A program made the translations under genes and the position numbers. Of a DNA stretch of 64,000 nt, positions 38,701 to 47,334 are shown one piece after another (position 1 is the stretch's first letter; the number at the start of each line of letters is the position of its first letter). The notes under the pieces were generated by a model, which worked only from the letters and a program-made list of their open reading frames with translations, did not search any database and was not told where the DNA came from. The stretch is from Epiperipatus broadwayi (Eukaryota > Onychophora > Udeonychophora > Euonychophora > Peripatidae): contig JAQFVV010012434.1 in assembly GCA_028023455.1 (NCBI GenBank), positions 3,666,928 to 3,730,927 of the forward strand, in the 5' to 3' direction.

Positions 38701-40903
38701 TGATGTGACAGTAGAATTGTAAGATCAGTTACATATTCAACGGTTGAGCTGTGGACATAGGTAATGCTTAATGAGATCTAGGCGTATTTGACTTTTAATG
38801 TCTAGTCTTCATTTAATGCACTAAACTTAGTCATTTCAAAGTTAAATAAGTTAGTAATTGCACAGAATGTGATAATTGCCCTTATCATACTGTGATAAAA
38901 GAAAGGGTTTTAAGAGAATGCAATATTTTTAAATTTTTTTTTTTTTTTTGAATTCTAAATTTATATTTGGTGCATATCCTAGAGTTCTAAATATACTGCT
39001 ATTATGTAATTTAAGTGCTAGTGCAGCTTAAATAGGTTTTATTATTTGATTCTTAAAAATATGCCAAAGTGTAACAAATAATATTTTGAACATTATTTTC
39101 TATTTGGTTGTATCATTTTGTCCCATCCATAAATTATTTAAATAGATTACTGTTATTTCATGCCATATCTGTGAATTAAAAATTTGTACATAGTGTAAAT
39201 AAAGTTTGTTGTATTTAAAAATTTATGTAGTTGCATGCAGTCTTATTGCTAATTACCACATCTATATACTATTATTGTTATTGCTATCAACCTACCAGAA
39301 GATTATAAATTGAAATCATCATCAAACAATATAGTACTATTAACTATATTATGCTATATTATTATAATTTTGGTAAGCCTTATAATTTATTGGTACATCT
39401 AATGCATTATCACATAATAATCAAAATGTGGATAACTTATGTACAGATTGCTTTAAGTAATATATTAAACATTAAACATAACACTGATTTAATTGATTTA
39501 GTTAAATCCACAGAGCTATCATTCACTGATCTTGATCATATGGTTTATAATTATTTAAGAAAAGGAATTTGGTAAGTTATTGCTTTTTTTTAATTATCAA
39601 AAAGTCATTTCCATTCATAAATTTTAAAGTTAATATTAGTTATAAAGTTTCTTTAGAACTGCTAAATATAATTCTTGATTTAAGTTATATTGAGAGCTAT
39701 TAGGTGCATTATGTTTGGGTTGTGGTAAAATCCCTCTTACTGACCCAAATATATTTTGTATAATGATTTTTAGTGTTTGAACCCTGAGAAGAATTAGTTT
39801 TTAAATTTCAAGATAAAATTTAAATTTGTAATGAGAATTTATATTTAGTCAATTGTTATAGTAAGACTTGAAATAAATTAATTTGACTGTTTTATGAAAA
39901 GTCAACAAAGCTTTAAGATGCAAATTATTTTCTTTTGGTATAAAATGTATAGTTTGTTTTAACTTCATAATAGATATTCTGGTTGTGTCAAGCTTGAAAT
40001 CCCTATTTTTATTTAGCTTATTTTTTTTTTTACCAGTTAATACCATATTAGTTTAAAGTTAAGATTTCAGTTTCCATCATTAACATTTTTCTTCAATTTC
40101 ATCTTGATCAATTCTTTTATTTATTCATTCCCATTTGACATTAATTCATTATCATAAGTGATTAATCATACATTAACTTTTATTCTCTTATCATCTTCAC
40201 TATTCATTAACTATTATTCTATCATCCTCTTAATCATTCATTATTTTCATACATATTCATTCTTTTCTCTTCACTCTTAGATTCCTTTCATTCCACTATT
40301 TCATTATTACTTCTTTCCATTATCCATTAGTCATCTACATCATAATATACTTATCATTGCATTTATAAGTTTAATTTCATCATCACTCAAGACATATAAA
40401 TTGTTAGTTATGTATTAACTTGCTGAACATTAAATTTAACTCATCATATTTTATTTATGGGGATTTCAAAGCTAGTTTGACCAGAAGTTTTTTTTATCTT
40501 TATTAGTAGCCTTGTGATCTTTTTCAGATTAACAGTTTCATGCTAATTTTAATCAATACAAGAATCATTTCATTAGTTTTGCAGTTTTGTTTCTTCATGC
40601 TTATATTCTTGAGCGTGTGAGTATGTTAGGTTCGTAAAAGAATTTAATCACTAAAATGTGCGGTATGATTCGTTGATGACCAGCTAGATCAGGAAGCTAG
40701 GTTACAGATGCGATTATGGCACTTGCCAATGTGACATGACTGTTTAGTAGATGAAGGCTGGCTGTTGCCAGGTTGCAGTTGCAATTATGCCGAACAATGT
40801 GGATGGCATGATGATTGGCTGTAGCTAGGGCACAGTAGTGATTATGGTGCCTAAAATGTGATATGATTCATTTACAGTACAACGGTCTTGGGAGAAGGTT
40901 ACA
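35718..40903 (+). repeat. 5' LTR of gypsy element (5186 bp)
   Basis: Starts TGTGACCTTTTATTTAGG and ends GGTCTTGGGAGAAGGTTACA. Aligns end to end with 47335-52578. It holds several short frames that are also present in the 3' LTR (near 36409, 37490 and 39351), a T tract near 38935, a pyrimidine-rich ATTCATT region at 40080-40380 and the start of the PBS-like array at 40700. The promoter and poly(A) signals were not pinpointed. Confidence 0.93.
39351..39575 (+). CDS. 74-codon frame inside 5' LTR ending at a splice-donor consensus
   Basis: Encodes 74 residues without a recognised domain; ends ...YLRKGIW. The stop codon is part of the sequence G|GTAAGT (donor at 39572), a strong 5' splice-site consensus. 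The same frame and donor are preserved in the 3' LTR (51025-51249) with only a couple of residue changes. Preservation is expected in part because the LTRs share recent ancestry, so it does not by itself prove coding. It might be a 5' exon of an element transcript or a chance frame. Confidence 0.3.
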   Translation: MLYYYNFGKPYNLLVHLMHYHIIIKMWITYVQIALSNILNIKHNTDLIDLVKSTELSFTDLDHMVYNYLRKGIW

Positions 40904-40931
40904 GTAGCAATTATGGTGCCCAATGTGGGGC
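40700..40931 (+). repeat. Degenerate tandem array of LTR-end/PBS-like units
   Basis: Four units share an LTR-end-like heptamer (GGTTACA at 40700, GGTTGCA at 40771, GGGCACA at 40828, GGTTACA at 40897). Each is followed 16-17 bases later by a PBS-like block: TGGCACTTGCCAATGTG, TGCCGAACAATGTGG, TGGTGCCTAAAATGTG and the actual PBS TGGTGCCCAATGTGGGG. The last heptamer is the LTR terminus. The first three units are repeated in the 3' LTR (from about 52375). Confidence 0.75.
40914..40931 (+). promoter_or_regulatory. Primer binding site, Lys-tRNA type
   Basis: TGGTGCCCAATGTGGGGC matches 16 of 18 bases of the PBS complementary to tRNA-Lys1,2 (the type used by spumaviruses and some lentiviruses). Both mismatches are TG for CG, as expected from CpG decay. 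It lies 10 bases after the LTR end. Confidence 0.75.
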
Positions 40932-41599
40932 CGATTGGTTGGTTGGAGTTTGCACAATGCAGTGTGGCAATGTATGGCCCAATTGATAGTTGATGATTTC
41001 TGGCTATAGCAAGTCAAAATAGGAGGATATAGCACTACAAAAATGTGCAGCTCAATGTATTTATGAGTACTGGTGATAAAGTTATCTTTAGGATGTTATT
41101 GCTAAACTTATTATTGTTTGAGATATTGTAGTTATCTAAAAAGAGTTGTTAGTAAGAGTTAATCAGTGTGATCAAGTTGTGAATGATATTTCTCAAGTTA
41201 ATAAATTATACTAACTTAAAATTGTGTGGACGATCCGGACTCAAATCCATTTGAGAAAAGATAATAGATAAATTGCATGATGTACTTTTGGTAATTAAAA
41301 TATAATATAATTATAAAATAAAATATCTTCGATAGCAATATGTTAAATGGTGGTGATATTGGCATAAGATTGCAACATGATTAAAGTGATCCAGTAATGT
41401 GAGCATATAAACTTGAAACAGTTAGGTGAAGCATATTGTCTAGCATATGACCAAGGGTTTTGTTTTTTTTTACTTGTGTGAACTTATGTGGAATTGTGGG
41501 TTGATGGAAGGTAGTGGTGTTAAAATGTATGCAAGGTTATATTAAATTAGTCCAATTCAATATTGCAGAGATATTAAAGAAAATAAAATAGATAGCAAA
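40932..41599 (+). other. Gypsy element 5' leader
   Basis: Untranslated stretch between PBS and gag. It contains a further weak PBS-like block near 40970, a T tract at 41459-41470 and a possible splice acceptor (ATATTGCAG, ending 41568) 31 bases before the gag ATG. Confidence 0.6.
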
Positions 41600-42400
41600 A
41601 TGAGCGATAATAAGGAAAAAGAGTTAGAAGAAGCTGTAAGGATGAAGAATTCTGAAAATGATAGTACTTTGAATAAGTTATTTAAATTCATGCAGGTAAT
41701 GAAAGAGGATATGAATCAAATGAATAATGATCTGAATAAAAAATTAGATAATAATAAAGATGATATGAATCAAATGAATAATGATCTGAATAAAAAATTA
41801 GATGACAATAAAGAGAATATAAATAAAAAATTTGAGGATAACTTAAAAAACATGAAATGTATTTGTGATAGTAGATTCGATAAAAATGAGGATGATTTAA
41901 AAGTGTTAAAAGAGGACATGGATTTTAAGATGGAGCTATTGAGCACGAAAAATGCCAAAATGATCGATGACAAAATCCATGAATATTATCAGTTAACTCA
42001 AAAAGAATTAAAGATACATCAAGATGTATTAGATAACAATTGTAACAGGGCAAGTGAGGACATAAACAGTAAAATAATTGAGTTAAGCCAAATATTGTCT
42101 CATAATGAAGGCGAGGGTAAAGAGAGGTTTTCCCAGTTGGAAGAGAAAATAAAGCATTCACAAGATCAACTGGAAGAGAAAATAAAAATTTCTAATGAAA
42201 AAATAGGCAGTTGTTTTACTAGTTTTGATGTTCAAATAAAGGATATTAAAAAAGAATGTATGGAAATGGGTAGAGAGAAAGTGTTTGATGTGAGTATATT
42301 TAAAGAAGAAATTAAGAAGGAAATGTTTGAAGATCTGAGTATGGCAAAAGGGGAGATGATAGAAAATCATAAGTTCAGATCTAGGATGGGTGAAAATTAA
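41600..42400 (+). CDS. gag: Gag N-terminal coiled-coil segment
   Basis: 266 codons from ATG at 41600. Very rich in Lys, Glu, Asp, Asn and Met with heptad-like spacing over most of its length, so an extended coiled coil is expected. An 18-codon unit (DMNQMNNDLNKKLDNNKD-like) is tandemly duplicated at 41708-41815. No zinc knuckle. It sits where gag belongs, after the PBS and leader. The frame is left at 42390-42400, where the next piece begins in another frame by a short overlap. This may be an indel, not programmed frameshifting, because several such shifts follow. The long N-terminal coiled coil is unusual for gypsy Gag. Confidence 0.7.
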   Translation: MSDNKEKELEEAVRMKNSENDSTLNKLFKFMQVMKEDMNQMNNDLNKKLDNNKDDMNQMNNDLNKKLDDNKENINKKFEDNLKNMKCICDSRFDKNEDDLKVLKEDMDFKMELLSTKNAKMIDDKIHEYYQLTQKELKIHQDVLDNNCNRASEDINSKIIELSQILSHNEGEGKERFSQLEEKIKHSQDQLEEKIKISNEKIGSCFTSFDVQIKDIKKECMEMGREKVFDVSIFKEEIKKEMFEDLSMAKGEMIENHKFRSRMGEN

Positions 42401-42923
42401 GGACATCTTAGATAAAAATAAAGGGGTTATGGATAATATAGGAGAGCAAACAGAAGCAATTAAGGTAGACTTCAAGGAGTTTCAAGAAGGTCAGAAAGAC
42501 TACATTAAAGAAGTAGTAAGTCATTTAGAGTTGGATCTTAAAGTTAAAGACATTTGTCAGAAAATAGAGACAGAGTGTCTATTAAATAATAAGAGATTTG
42601 CTGAAATAGAAAAGGCTAAATTAATTAAAATTATTGGTAGAGAGGAAGAAAAACAAAGAGATGAAAATGGCCAGATAGAGTTTCAAAGTGATAGAGATAT
42701 TGAGGATGAGATAAACAATAAAGTAGAGGTTGAAGTGAAAAGAGTGAAGTTTTGTGAAGGTGGGGATCCACATAATATAAATCCTTTAGCTATAAAATTC
42801 ATAAGGATAATGCCCTTTAAAGGTGGATTTACAGAAAACACATTAGAGTATTTAAACAGTCTAGAAGAGTTGTTTTCATTATGTACAATGAATGAAAGAG
42901 AAAAACTTAGCCATTGCCAGTAA
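42390..42923 (+). CDS. gag: Gag middle segment (coiled coil into capsid)
   Basis: 177 codons in a different frame from the previous piece. The first part continues the charged helical character. The end (KFIRIMPFKGG and EYLNSLEELFSLC) resembles the beginning of a gypsy capsid domain, which the following frame completes. It overlaps the next frame by 32 bases, consistent with one indel near 42900. Confidence 0.65.
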   Translation: MKIKDILDKNKGVMDNIGEQTEAIKVDFKEFQEGQKDYIKEVVSHLELDLKVKDICQKIETECLLNNKRFAEIEKAKLIKIIGREEEKQRDENGQIEFQSDRDIEDEINNKVEVEVKRVKFCEGGDPHNINPLAIKFIRIMPFKGGFTENTLEYLNSLEELFSLCTMNEREKLSHCQ

Positions 42924-43572
42924 TCATTTGTCTGATGCGGCAAAAAATTGGTGGCAATCCTTATTTAACAAACCGATGACCTATGGGGATTTTAGGTATT
43001 TAATAGTGTGTAGTTTTTGGAGTGAAGATCGGCAAGATAATGTACATTACCAGATATCTCAAGAAAAGTATAATTTTAGGAGAGGAAGTTATACCAAGTT
43101 TTTTAGAGAGCAGGCAGTTAAATTAAAAAGCCTTACTGCCTTTTCATTGTCAGAACCACAGATCGTTCGAATTATTCGACATAATCTGCCAAGGGCAATC
43201 GAGCAAGTACTTATCGCTGCCGAACGCTTAACCATAGAAGAAGTGACAGAAATACTGGATGCTTTAGAGATAGCTGATTCTTCATATGACCATAAAGCTG
43301 GTAATCTTAAGGATAGAATAAGTTATCCTGTTTCAAGTATGCAGGTCACACCCATGTCTTATAATCAAATGAATTATAGTCCGAGAATAGGGAAAAGAAA
43401 ATCTGTTGAGAATAGAGGTAGAGTATTTTCATATTTGCCTAGAAATGCTTCTCAAAGTCATTCTAGAAATAGATCTAACCCCATACCCAATAAGCCTTCT
43501 ACTAGTGGAATTACCACTATATTAAAGAAGCCTGGGGGAAAAGTAAAGGATAAATCCATGGCGGTAAACTAA
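42892..43572 (+). CDS. gag: Gag capsid domain and basic tail
   Basis: 226 codons. The segment SDAAKNWWQSLF followed by FRYLIVCSFWSEDRQDN and a region ending HNLPRAIEQVLIAAERL matches the retrotransposon Gag capsid pattern (A..WW, F...Fw, hlP). The C-terminal third is basic and rich in Ser, Asn and Pro (SRNRSNPIPNKPSTSG), but it has no CCHC knuckle, so RNA binding may rest on basic residues. The protease frame begins 9 bases after its stop in another phase. Confidence 0.82.
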   Translation: MKEKNLAIASNHLSDAAKNWWQSLFNKPMTYGDFRYLIVCSFWSEDRQDNVHYQISQEKYNFRRGSYTKFFREQAVKLKSLTAFSLSEPQIVRIIRHNLPRAIEQVLIAAERLTIEEVTEILDALEIADSSYDHKAGNLKDRISYPVSSMQVTPMSYNQMNYSPRIGKRKSVENRGRVFSYLPRNASQSHSRNRSNPIPNKPSTSGITTILKKPGGKVKDKSMAVN

Positions 43573-43580
43573 AGCGGTCA

Positions 43581-44105
43581 TTGTATGTAAGTTCCTCTAT
43601 ACAAGGACCTATTGATAACAATGGGAGGAACAATGAGATGTGGTTTTTAAATACTCTAGAACTAGATGCTGATTACTTAGAACCATTTGATATAGGTGAA
43701 CCACCTGTGTCATATAGTTGCCCAGTTGTAAAATTAGTTATAGAAGGTATGATGATAGATGTGCTAATTGACTCAGGCAGCCAAGCTTCTATCTTGTTAG
43801 AAAACACTTATGTTAAAATATTAAATTTAAATAAAAATGTCCCATCATTGCCAATTAAGCAAATCCAGGTTACTCTTGCCAATGGGAAGAGAACTAAGCT
43901 TTTCAATAGGCAGGTGTGGATAAATTTTAAGTTTAATAAAATCAAATTTGGGCATATCTTTTTAATAATGCCTGGACTAATCCATGAAGTCATTATAGGT
44001 TCTGATTTCATGATATTAAACCAGTGTAGTTTAAATTATAAGGAAAAAATATTTATATGTCAAAAAGAAAGGCTTAAATTTCTACCAGTTAATGTGAAAA
44101 TATAA
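43581..44105 (+). CDS. pol (PR): Gypsy aspartic protease
   Basis: 174 codons counted from TTG at 43581; no ATG is well placed, and the true polypeptide is probably a pol fusion. The active site is VLIDSGSQAS (Asp64-Ser65-Gly66), and the late motif EVIIGSDFM matches the I-I-G of the retropepsin fold. The enzyme matures Gag-Pol in the particle. The frame ends at 44105 inside a 37-bp tandem duplication that also disrupts the link to RT. Confidence 0.82.
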   Translation: MYVSSSIQGPIDNNGRNNEMWFLNTLELDADYLEPFDIGEPPVSYSCPVVKLVIEGMMIDVLIDSGSQASILLENTYVKILNLNKNVPSLPIKQIQVTLANGKRTKLFNRQVWINFKFNKIKFGHIFLIMPGLIHEVIIGSDFMILNQCSLNYKEKIFICQKERLKFLPVNVKI

Positions 44106-44147
44106 AAATATTAAATTTCTACCAGTTAATGTGAAAATATAAAAATA
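44074..44147 (+). repeat. 37-bp tandem duplication within pol
   Basis: Two identical adjacent copies (44074-44110, 44111-44147) of a unit starting TTAAATTTCTACCAGTTAAT. 37 is not a multiple of three, so the duplication changes the reading frame between protease and RT. Confidence 0.92.
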
Positions 44148-44280
44148 TCTTTTCAAAAGTCCCAGGTATTATAAATGGATATATCCATAGAATTAAATTA
44201 AAAAACAATGACCCTTTTCAGCAAAGAATGTACCAATTCCATATCAATATGAAGAAGAGGTACAACAGCAGGTAAACCGA

Positions 44281-45354
44281 ATGCTGGAATGGCATATTAT
44301 TAAAAAATCCCCTTCTGCTTATGTGAATCCATTGGTGATCATAGGAAAGAAGGATGGCTCAATTCGAGTGTGTTTAGATGCTCGAATGCTAAATCAAATG
44401 ACCATTCCTGAATGTGACATTCCTCCACCAGTACATGAGCTCCTGATTAAATTTAAACAGAGGTCAATTTTCTCTACATTTGATTTGACAGCTAGTTACT
44501 GGCAAATACCACTGCATGATGATGACCAAAAATATACAGCTTTTTGTTTTAAGGGCCAATCATATGTTTGTAAAAGAATGCCCTTTGGTCTTATTAATAG
44601 TGGTGCTGTCTTAATCAGATGCCTGGACATGATTTTTTCGAAACAATTAAAAGAAAAAAATATCATGTATGTGGATGATATTGTCATTGCATCGGGCAAT
44701 ATAGCAGAGCATTTGGAACATTTACGGATGTTTTTCCAAGAGTGTTCCTCTAATAATATAAAGGTTAATTTGGAGAAATGTACTATAGCTGCAAAAGAAA
44801 TTACTTTTCTAGGGCATTTAATTAATGAACATGGAATCAAACACCATCCTGAAAAGATTGCAGCTATACAAAGTTTCCCCATGCCAAACACTAAAAAGCA
44901 ACTTAGATCTTTCCTTGGTCTATGCAACTATTATCATAAATTTTATAAGAACTTTGCTGAAGATACCTTGTGTTTATCACAATTATTGAAAAAAACTGAA
45001 AAGTGGAAGTGGACCAAAGATCATGATGAAGAGTTTATGAGAATTAAAATTAAAATTTTTAAACAAAGATATATTAGCTTATCCAAATTTCAACAAAATA
45101 TTTATGTGCAAACAGACAGTAGTTACTATGGTCTAGGAGTAGTACTATATCAACTTGATAATAATCAGATGCCTCAGGTATTATATTTCTTAAGTTGGCA
45201 CTTAAGAGAGGCAGAGCTGAACTACTCCATTATGGAAAAAGAGACTCTAGCTGTTGCCTGGGCATTCCAGAAATTGCACCAGTTTTTGCTAGGCTCTGAA
45301 GTGGTTGTTTTAACAGACCATAGGAGTTTAGAATTTTTAAATGAGTTATCTTAA
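44281..45354 (+). CDS. pol (RT-RH): Gypsy reverse transcriptase and RNase H
   Basis: 357 codons. The same frame is open a little upstream (PIPYQYEEEVQQQVNRM), so the ATG at 44281 is not the natural start. RT motifs: SIFSTFDLTASYWQIP (catalytic Asp68), KRMPFGLINSG (about 98-108) and YVDD (130-133), all intact. The connection contains TFLGHLI and FLGLCNYYHKF. RNase H begins at YVQTDSSYYGLGVVL (Asp279), with MEKETLAVAW (Glu) and LTDHRSLEFL (Asp346). The remaining RNase H end (ADILS) is in the next frame after a 14-base overlap. It copies element RNA into cDNA. Confidence 0.92.
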   Translation: MLEWHIIKKSPSAYVNPLVIIGKKDGSIRVCLDARMLNQMTIPECDIPPPVHELLIKFKQRSIFSTFDLTASYWQIPLHDDDQKYTAFCFKGQSYVCKRMPFGLINSGAVLIRCLDMIFSKQLKEKNIMYVDDIVIASGNIAEHLEHLRMFFQECSSNNIKVNLEKCTIAAKEITFLGHLINEHGIKHHPEKIAAIQSFPMPNTKKQLRSFLGLCNYYHKFYKNFAEDTLCLSQLLKKTEKWKWTKDHDEEFMRIKIKIFKQRYISLSKFQQNIYVQTDSSYYGLGVVLYQLDNNQMPQVLYFLSWHLREAELNYSIMEKETLAVAWAFQKLHQFLLGSEVVVLTDHRSLEFLNELS

Positions 45355-46546
45355 TAATGAGAGGCTCATCAGGTGGAGCTTATATCTCCAACAATTTAAC
45401 TACAGTATCCTGTATGTTGAAGGGAGAAAGAATATTCCTGCAGATATTCTTAGCCACCACCCTATCTGTGTTCAGCCAATGCATCCCACTACTAGTGATA
45501 TTATTATTAATAATATTCAAGTAGATTTGGATACTGGGATTATAGAAGATTATAACAATCTTACTATTAATCAACGTCAGGACATTAAACTAAATAAGAT
45601 AATTAATATAATAAATGATCCTCTTAGTATTAATAGTAAAAATAAACAAGTTAAAAGAATCTTAAATAAGTATAAATTATATAAAAATATTTTAATGTAC
45701 AATATTAGTTCAGTAGACCATGCTTCATGGAGAATAATAGTTCCACAAAATTTTGCAAATAAACTAATTAAATATACTCATATTAAGTATGGACACTATG
45801 GTGCTCCAAAAATATATTATGTAATAAGAGCTTATTTTTATTTTAATCAAATGTATAAAAAAATAATAAGAGAAATTAAATCATGTGAGATATGTTCAAA
45901 ATCTAAATATTGCACTAAAACATTTATAGGGTTGTTAAAACCAATTCTACCTAGCAAACCAAATGAATTATTATCCATAGATTTCTATGGACCTCTTCCA
46001 CCTTTCAATCGGCAAAAGTTCATACTAGTTGCATATGACGTGTTTAGTAAATATGTGACAGCATATCCTGTACCCAAAACAGACTCCAAAAGCATTATAG
46101 GGTGCCTTACTAATTACCAATTCCCTTTAGTAGGTAAACCTAATTCAATTTTAACTGATCATGCAACAGCATTCATATCAGATAGGTGGAGTCAGTGGAT
46201 ACAGACTCAAGGTATAAAGCATATTATGAGCTCTATCAGAAATCCACAATCCAACCCGTGCGAGCGCATAATGCATGAGCTGAGTCGACTCTTTAGAGTC
46301 TATGTTAAGGACAACCCTAGACAGAGGGTACATAAACTTCCAGAAGTCATAAAGTACATGAATGTAACGTATAATGAATCAACAGGATTCACCCCAAATA
46401 GGCTTCACTATGGAAGACATGAACCATTGCTAATTAAGACTCCCTTACCCCCTATTTTAGAAAAAATAAATCATGATGATGATTTAAATATAGCCAACCA
46501 AAAGTTAAAAAAAATGGCAAATAAAAGTAAAACAATCAAAAACTAA
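45341..46546 (+). CDS. pol (IN): Gypsy RNase H end and integrase
   Basis: 401 codons. Residues 1-40 finish RNase H (RWSLYLQQFNYSI, then ADILSHH). The zinc-binding HHCC region is seen at H147, H152, C182 and C185. The catalytic core has D214 (LSIDFYGPL), D273 (ILTDHATAF) and E308 (NPCERIMHEL), giving the D,D(about 35)E pattern. All key residues are present. The C-terminal GPY/F-like module continues in another frame at 46544-46679. No chromodomain is seen. It inserts element cDNA into chromosomes. Confidence 0.9.
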   Translation: MSYLNNERLIRWSLYLQQFNYSILYVEGRKNIPADILSHHPICVQPMHPTTSDIIINNIQVDLDTGIIEDYNNLTINQRQDIKLNKIINIINDPLSINSKNKQVKRILNKYKLYKNILMYNISSVDHASWRIIVPQNFANKLIKYTHIKYGHYGAPKIYYVIRAYFYFNQMYKKIIREIKSCEICSKSKYCTKTFIGLLKPILPSKPNELLSIDFYGPLPPFNRQKFILVAYDVFSKYVTAYPVPKTDSKSIIGCLTNYQFPLVGKPNSILTDHATAFISDRWSQWIQTQGIKHIMSSIRNPQSNPCERIMHELSRLFRVYVKDNPRQRVHKLPEVIKYMNVTYNESTGFTPNRLHYGRHEPLLIKTPLPPILEKINHDDDLNIANQKLKKMANKSKTIKN

Positions 46547-46679
46547 ACCACATCCATTTAAGATCAGTAATCTAGTACTATTGTGTAAACCTCATGTTAG
46601 CAATGTGCAGAAAAATCAATTCAAAAAATTTTTGAATTTATACGAAGGTCATTACCAAATAATCACTCAGGTGGGTTAA
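46544..46679 (+). pseudogene. pol (IN): Integrase C-terminal GPY/F-like module, frame-shifted
   Basis: In the frame beginning AAACCACATCCA the translation reads HPFKISNLVLLCKPH, then FKKFLNLYEGHYQII. This fits the F-x-x-G-D-L-V and L-Y-E-G-P-Y-x-I pattern of the gypsy integrase tail, here with His for Pro. A TAA at 46677 interrupts it before an NAFML segment. Confidence 0.6.
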
Positions 46680-47317
46680 AATGCATTTATGCTCTCAACC
46701 CCTGATAGCTCAAAAGAAACATACAATACCCACAGTTTAATGGCATATCCACCCATAAATTAGTAGATATCAACTCATGTAATGTAATGCTCATAGGTGA
46801 GAGAAAATGTTTAGAAAATACAGAATATTTTATTGATTATCTATAAAAGGAGAAATAAATACAAGAATTTAACTTTGGATAGTCTATTGTATGATTATAT
46901 AGGGTTATGTAATAATCAAATTAAGTGTAAAATGAAGTTTGTATTTCAATTAAAATGGTTATCTGAATTAAGAGAACTATCAGAGGAGAATTTTTTTGAA
47001 GAGAATTAAATTTGGTTTAAAGTGGAAGTTGTAAAGCTGATTTTAACTTAATTAATTGTGCATATTATTTCAGACATAATATGTATCCTAACAAAATATG
47101 TGGTGGGCAAAATTCTTTAACAAATTGTTAATAAAGCAAAAGTGTATCTTTGATAAAATGAGTGTAATAAAAATAGTATTTACAAGTAGTAGATAAACTA
47201 AATATGTTCTTTATGGTGCGGTAATTCAAAATGTGTATAGTGTAATATTGTTTAACCTATGTTATATTAAATGCTGGTTAAAGGAATATATATTAAATTT
47301 AAGATTTTGCTTTCTAC
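46680..47317 (+). other. Gypsy element 3' untranslated region, no env seen
   Basis: No frame of useful length and no envelope-like signal or membrane segment pattern. AT-rich up to the polypurine tract. Confidence 0.6.
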
Positions 47318-47331
47318 GAGGGGGGGGGAGG
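47318..47331 (+). promoter_or_regulatory. Polypurine tract of gypsy element
   Basis: A pure purine run, GAG followed by eight G and AGG, then TAA and the 3' LTR start TGTGACC. This is the place and composition expected for plus-strand priming. Confidence 0.88.
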
Positions 47332-47334
47332 TAA

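Noticed and set aside
46680-47317. Search for an env gene after integrase
   Set aside because: No frame longer than a few dozen codons and no hydrophobic segment pattern.
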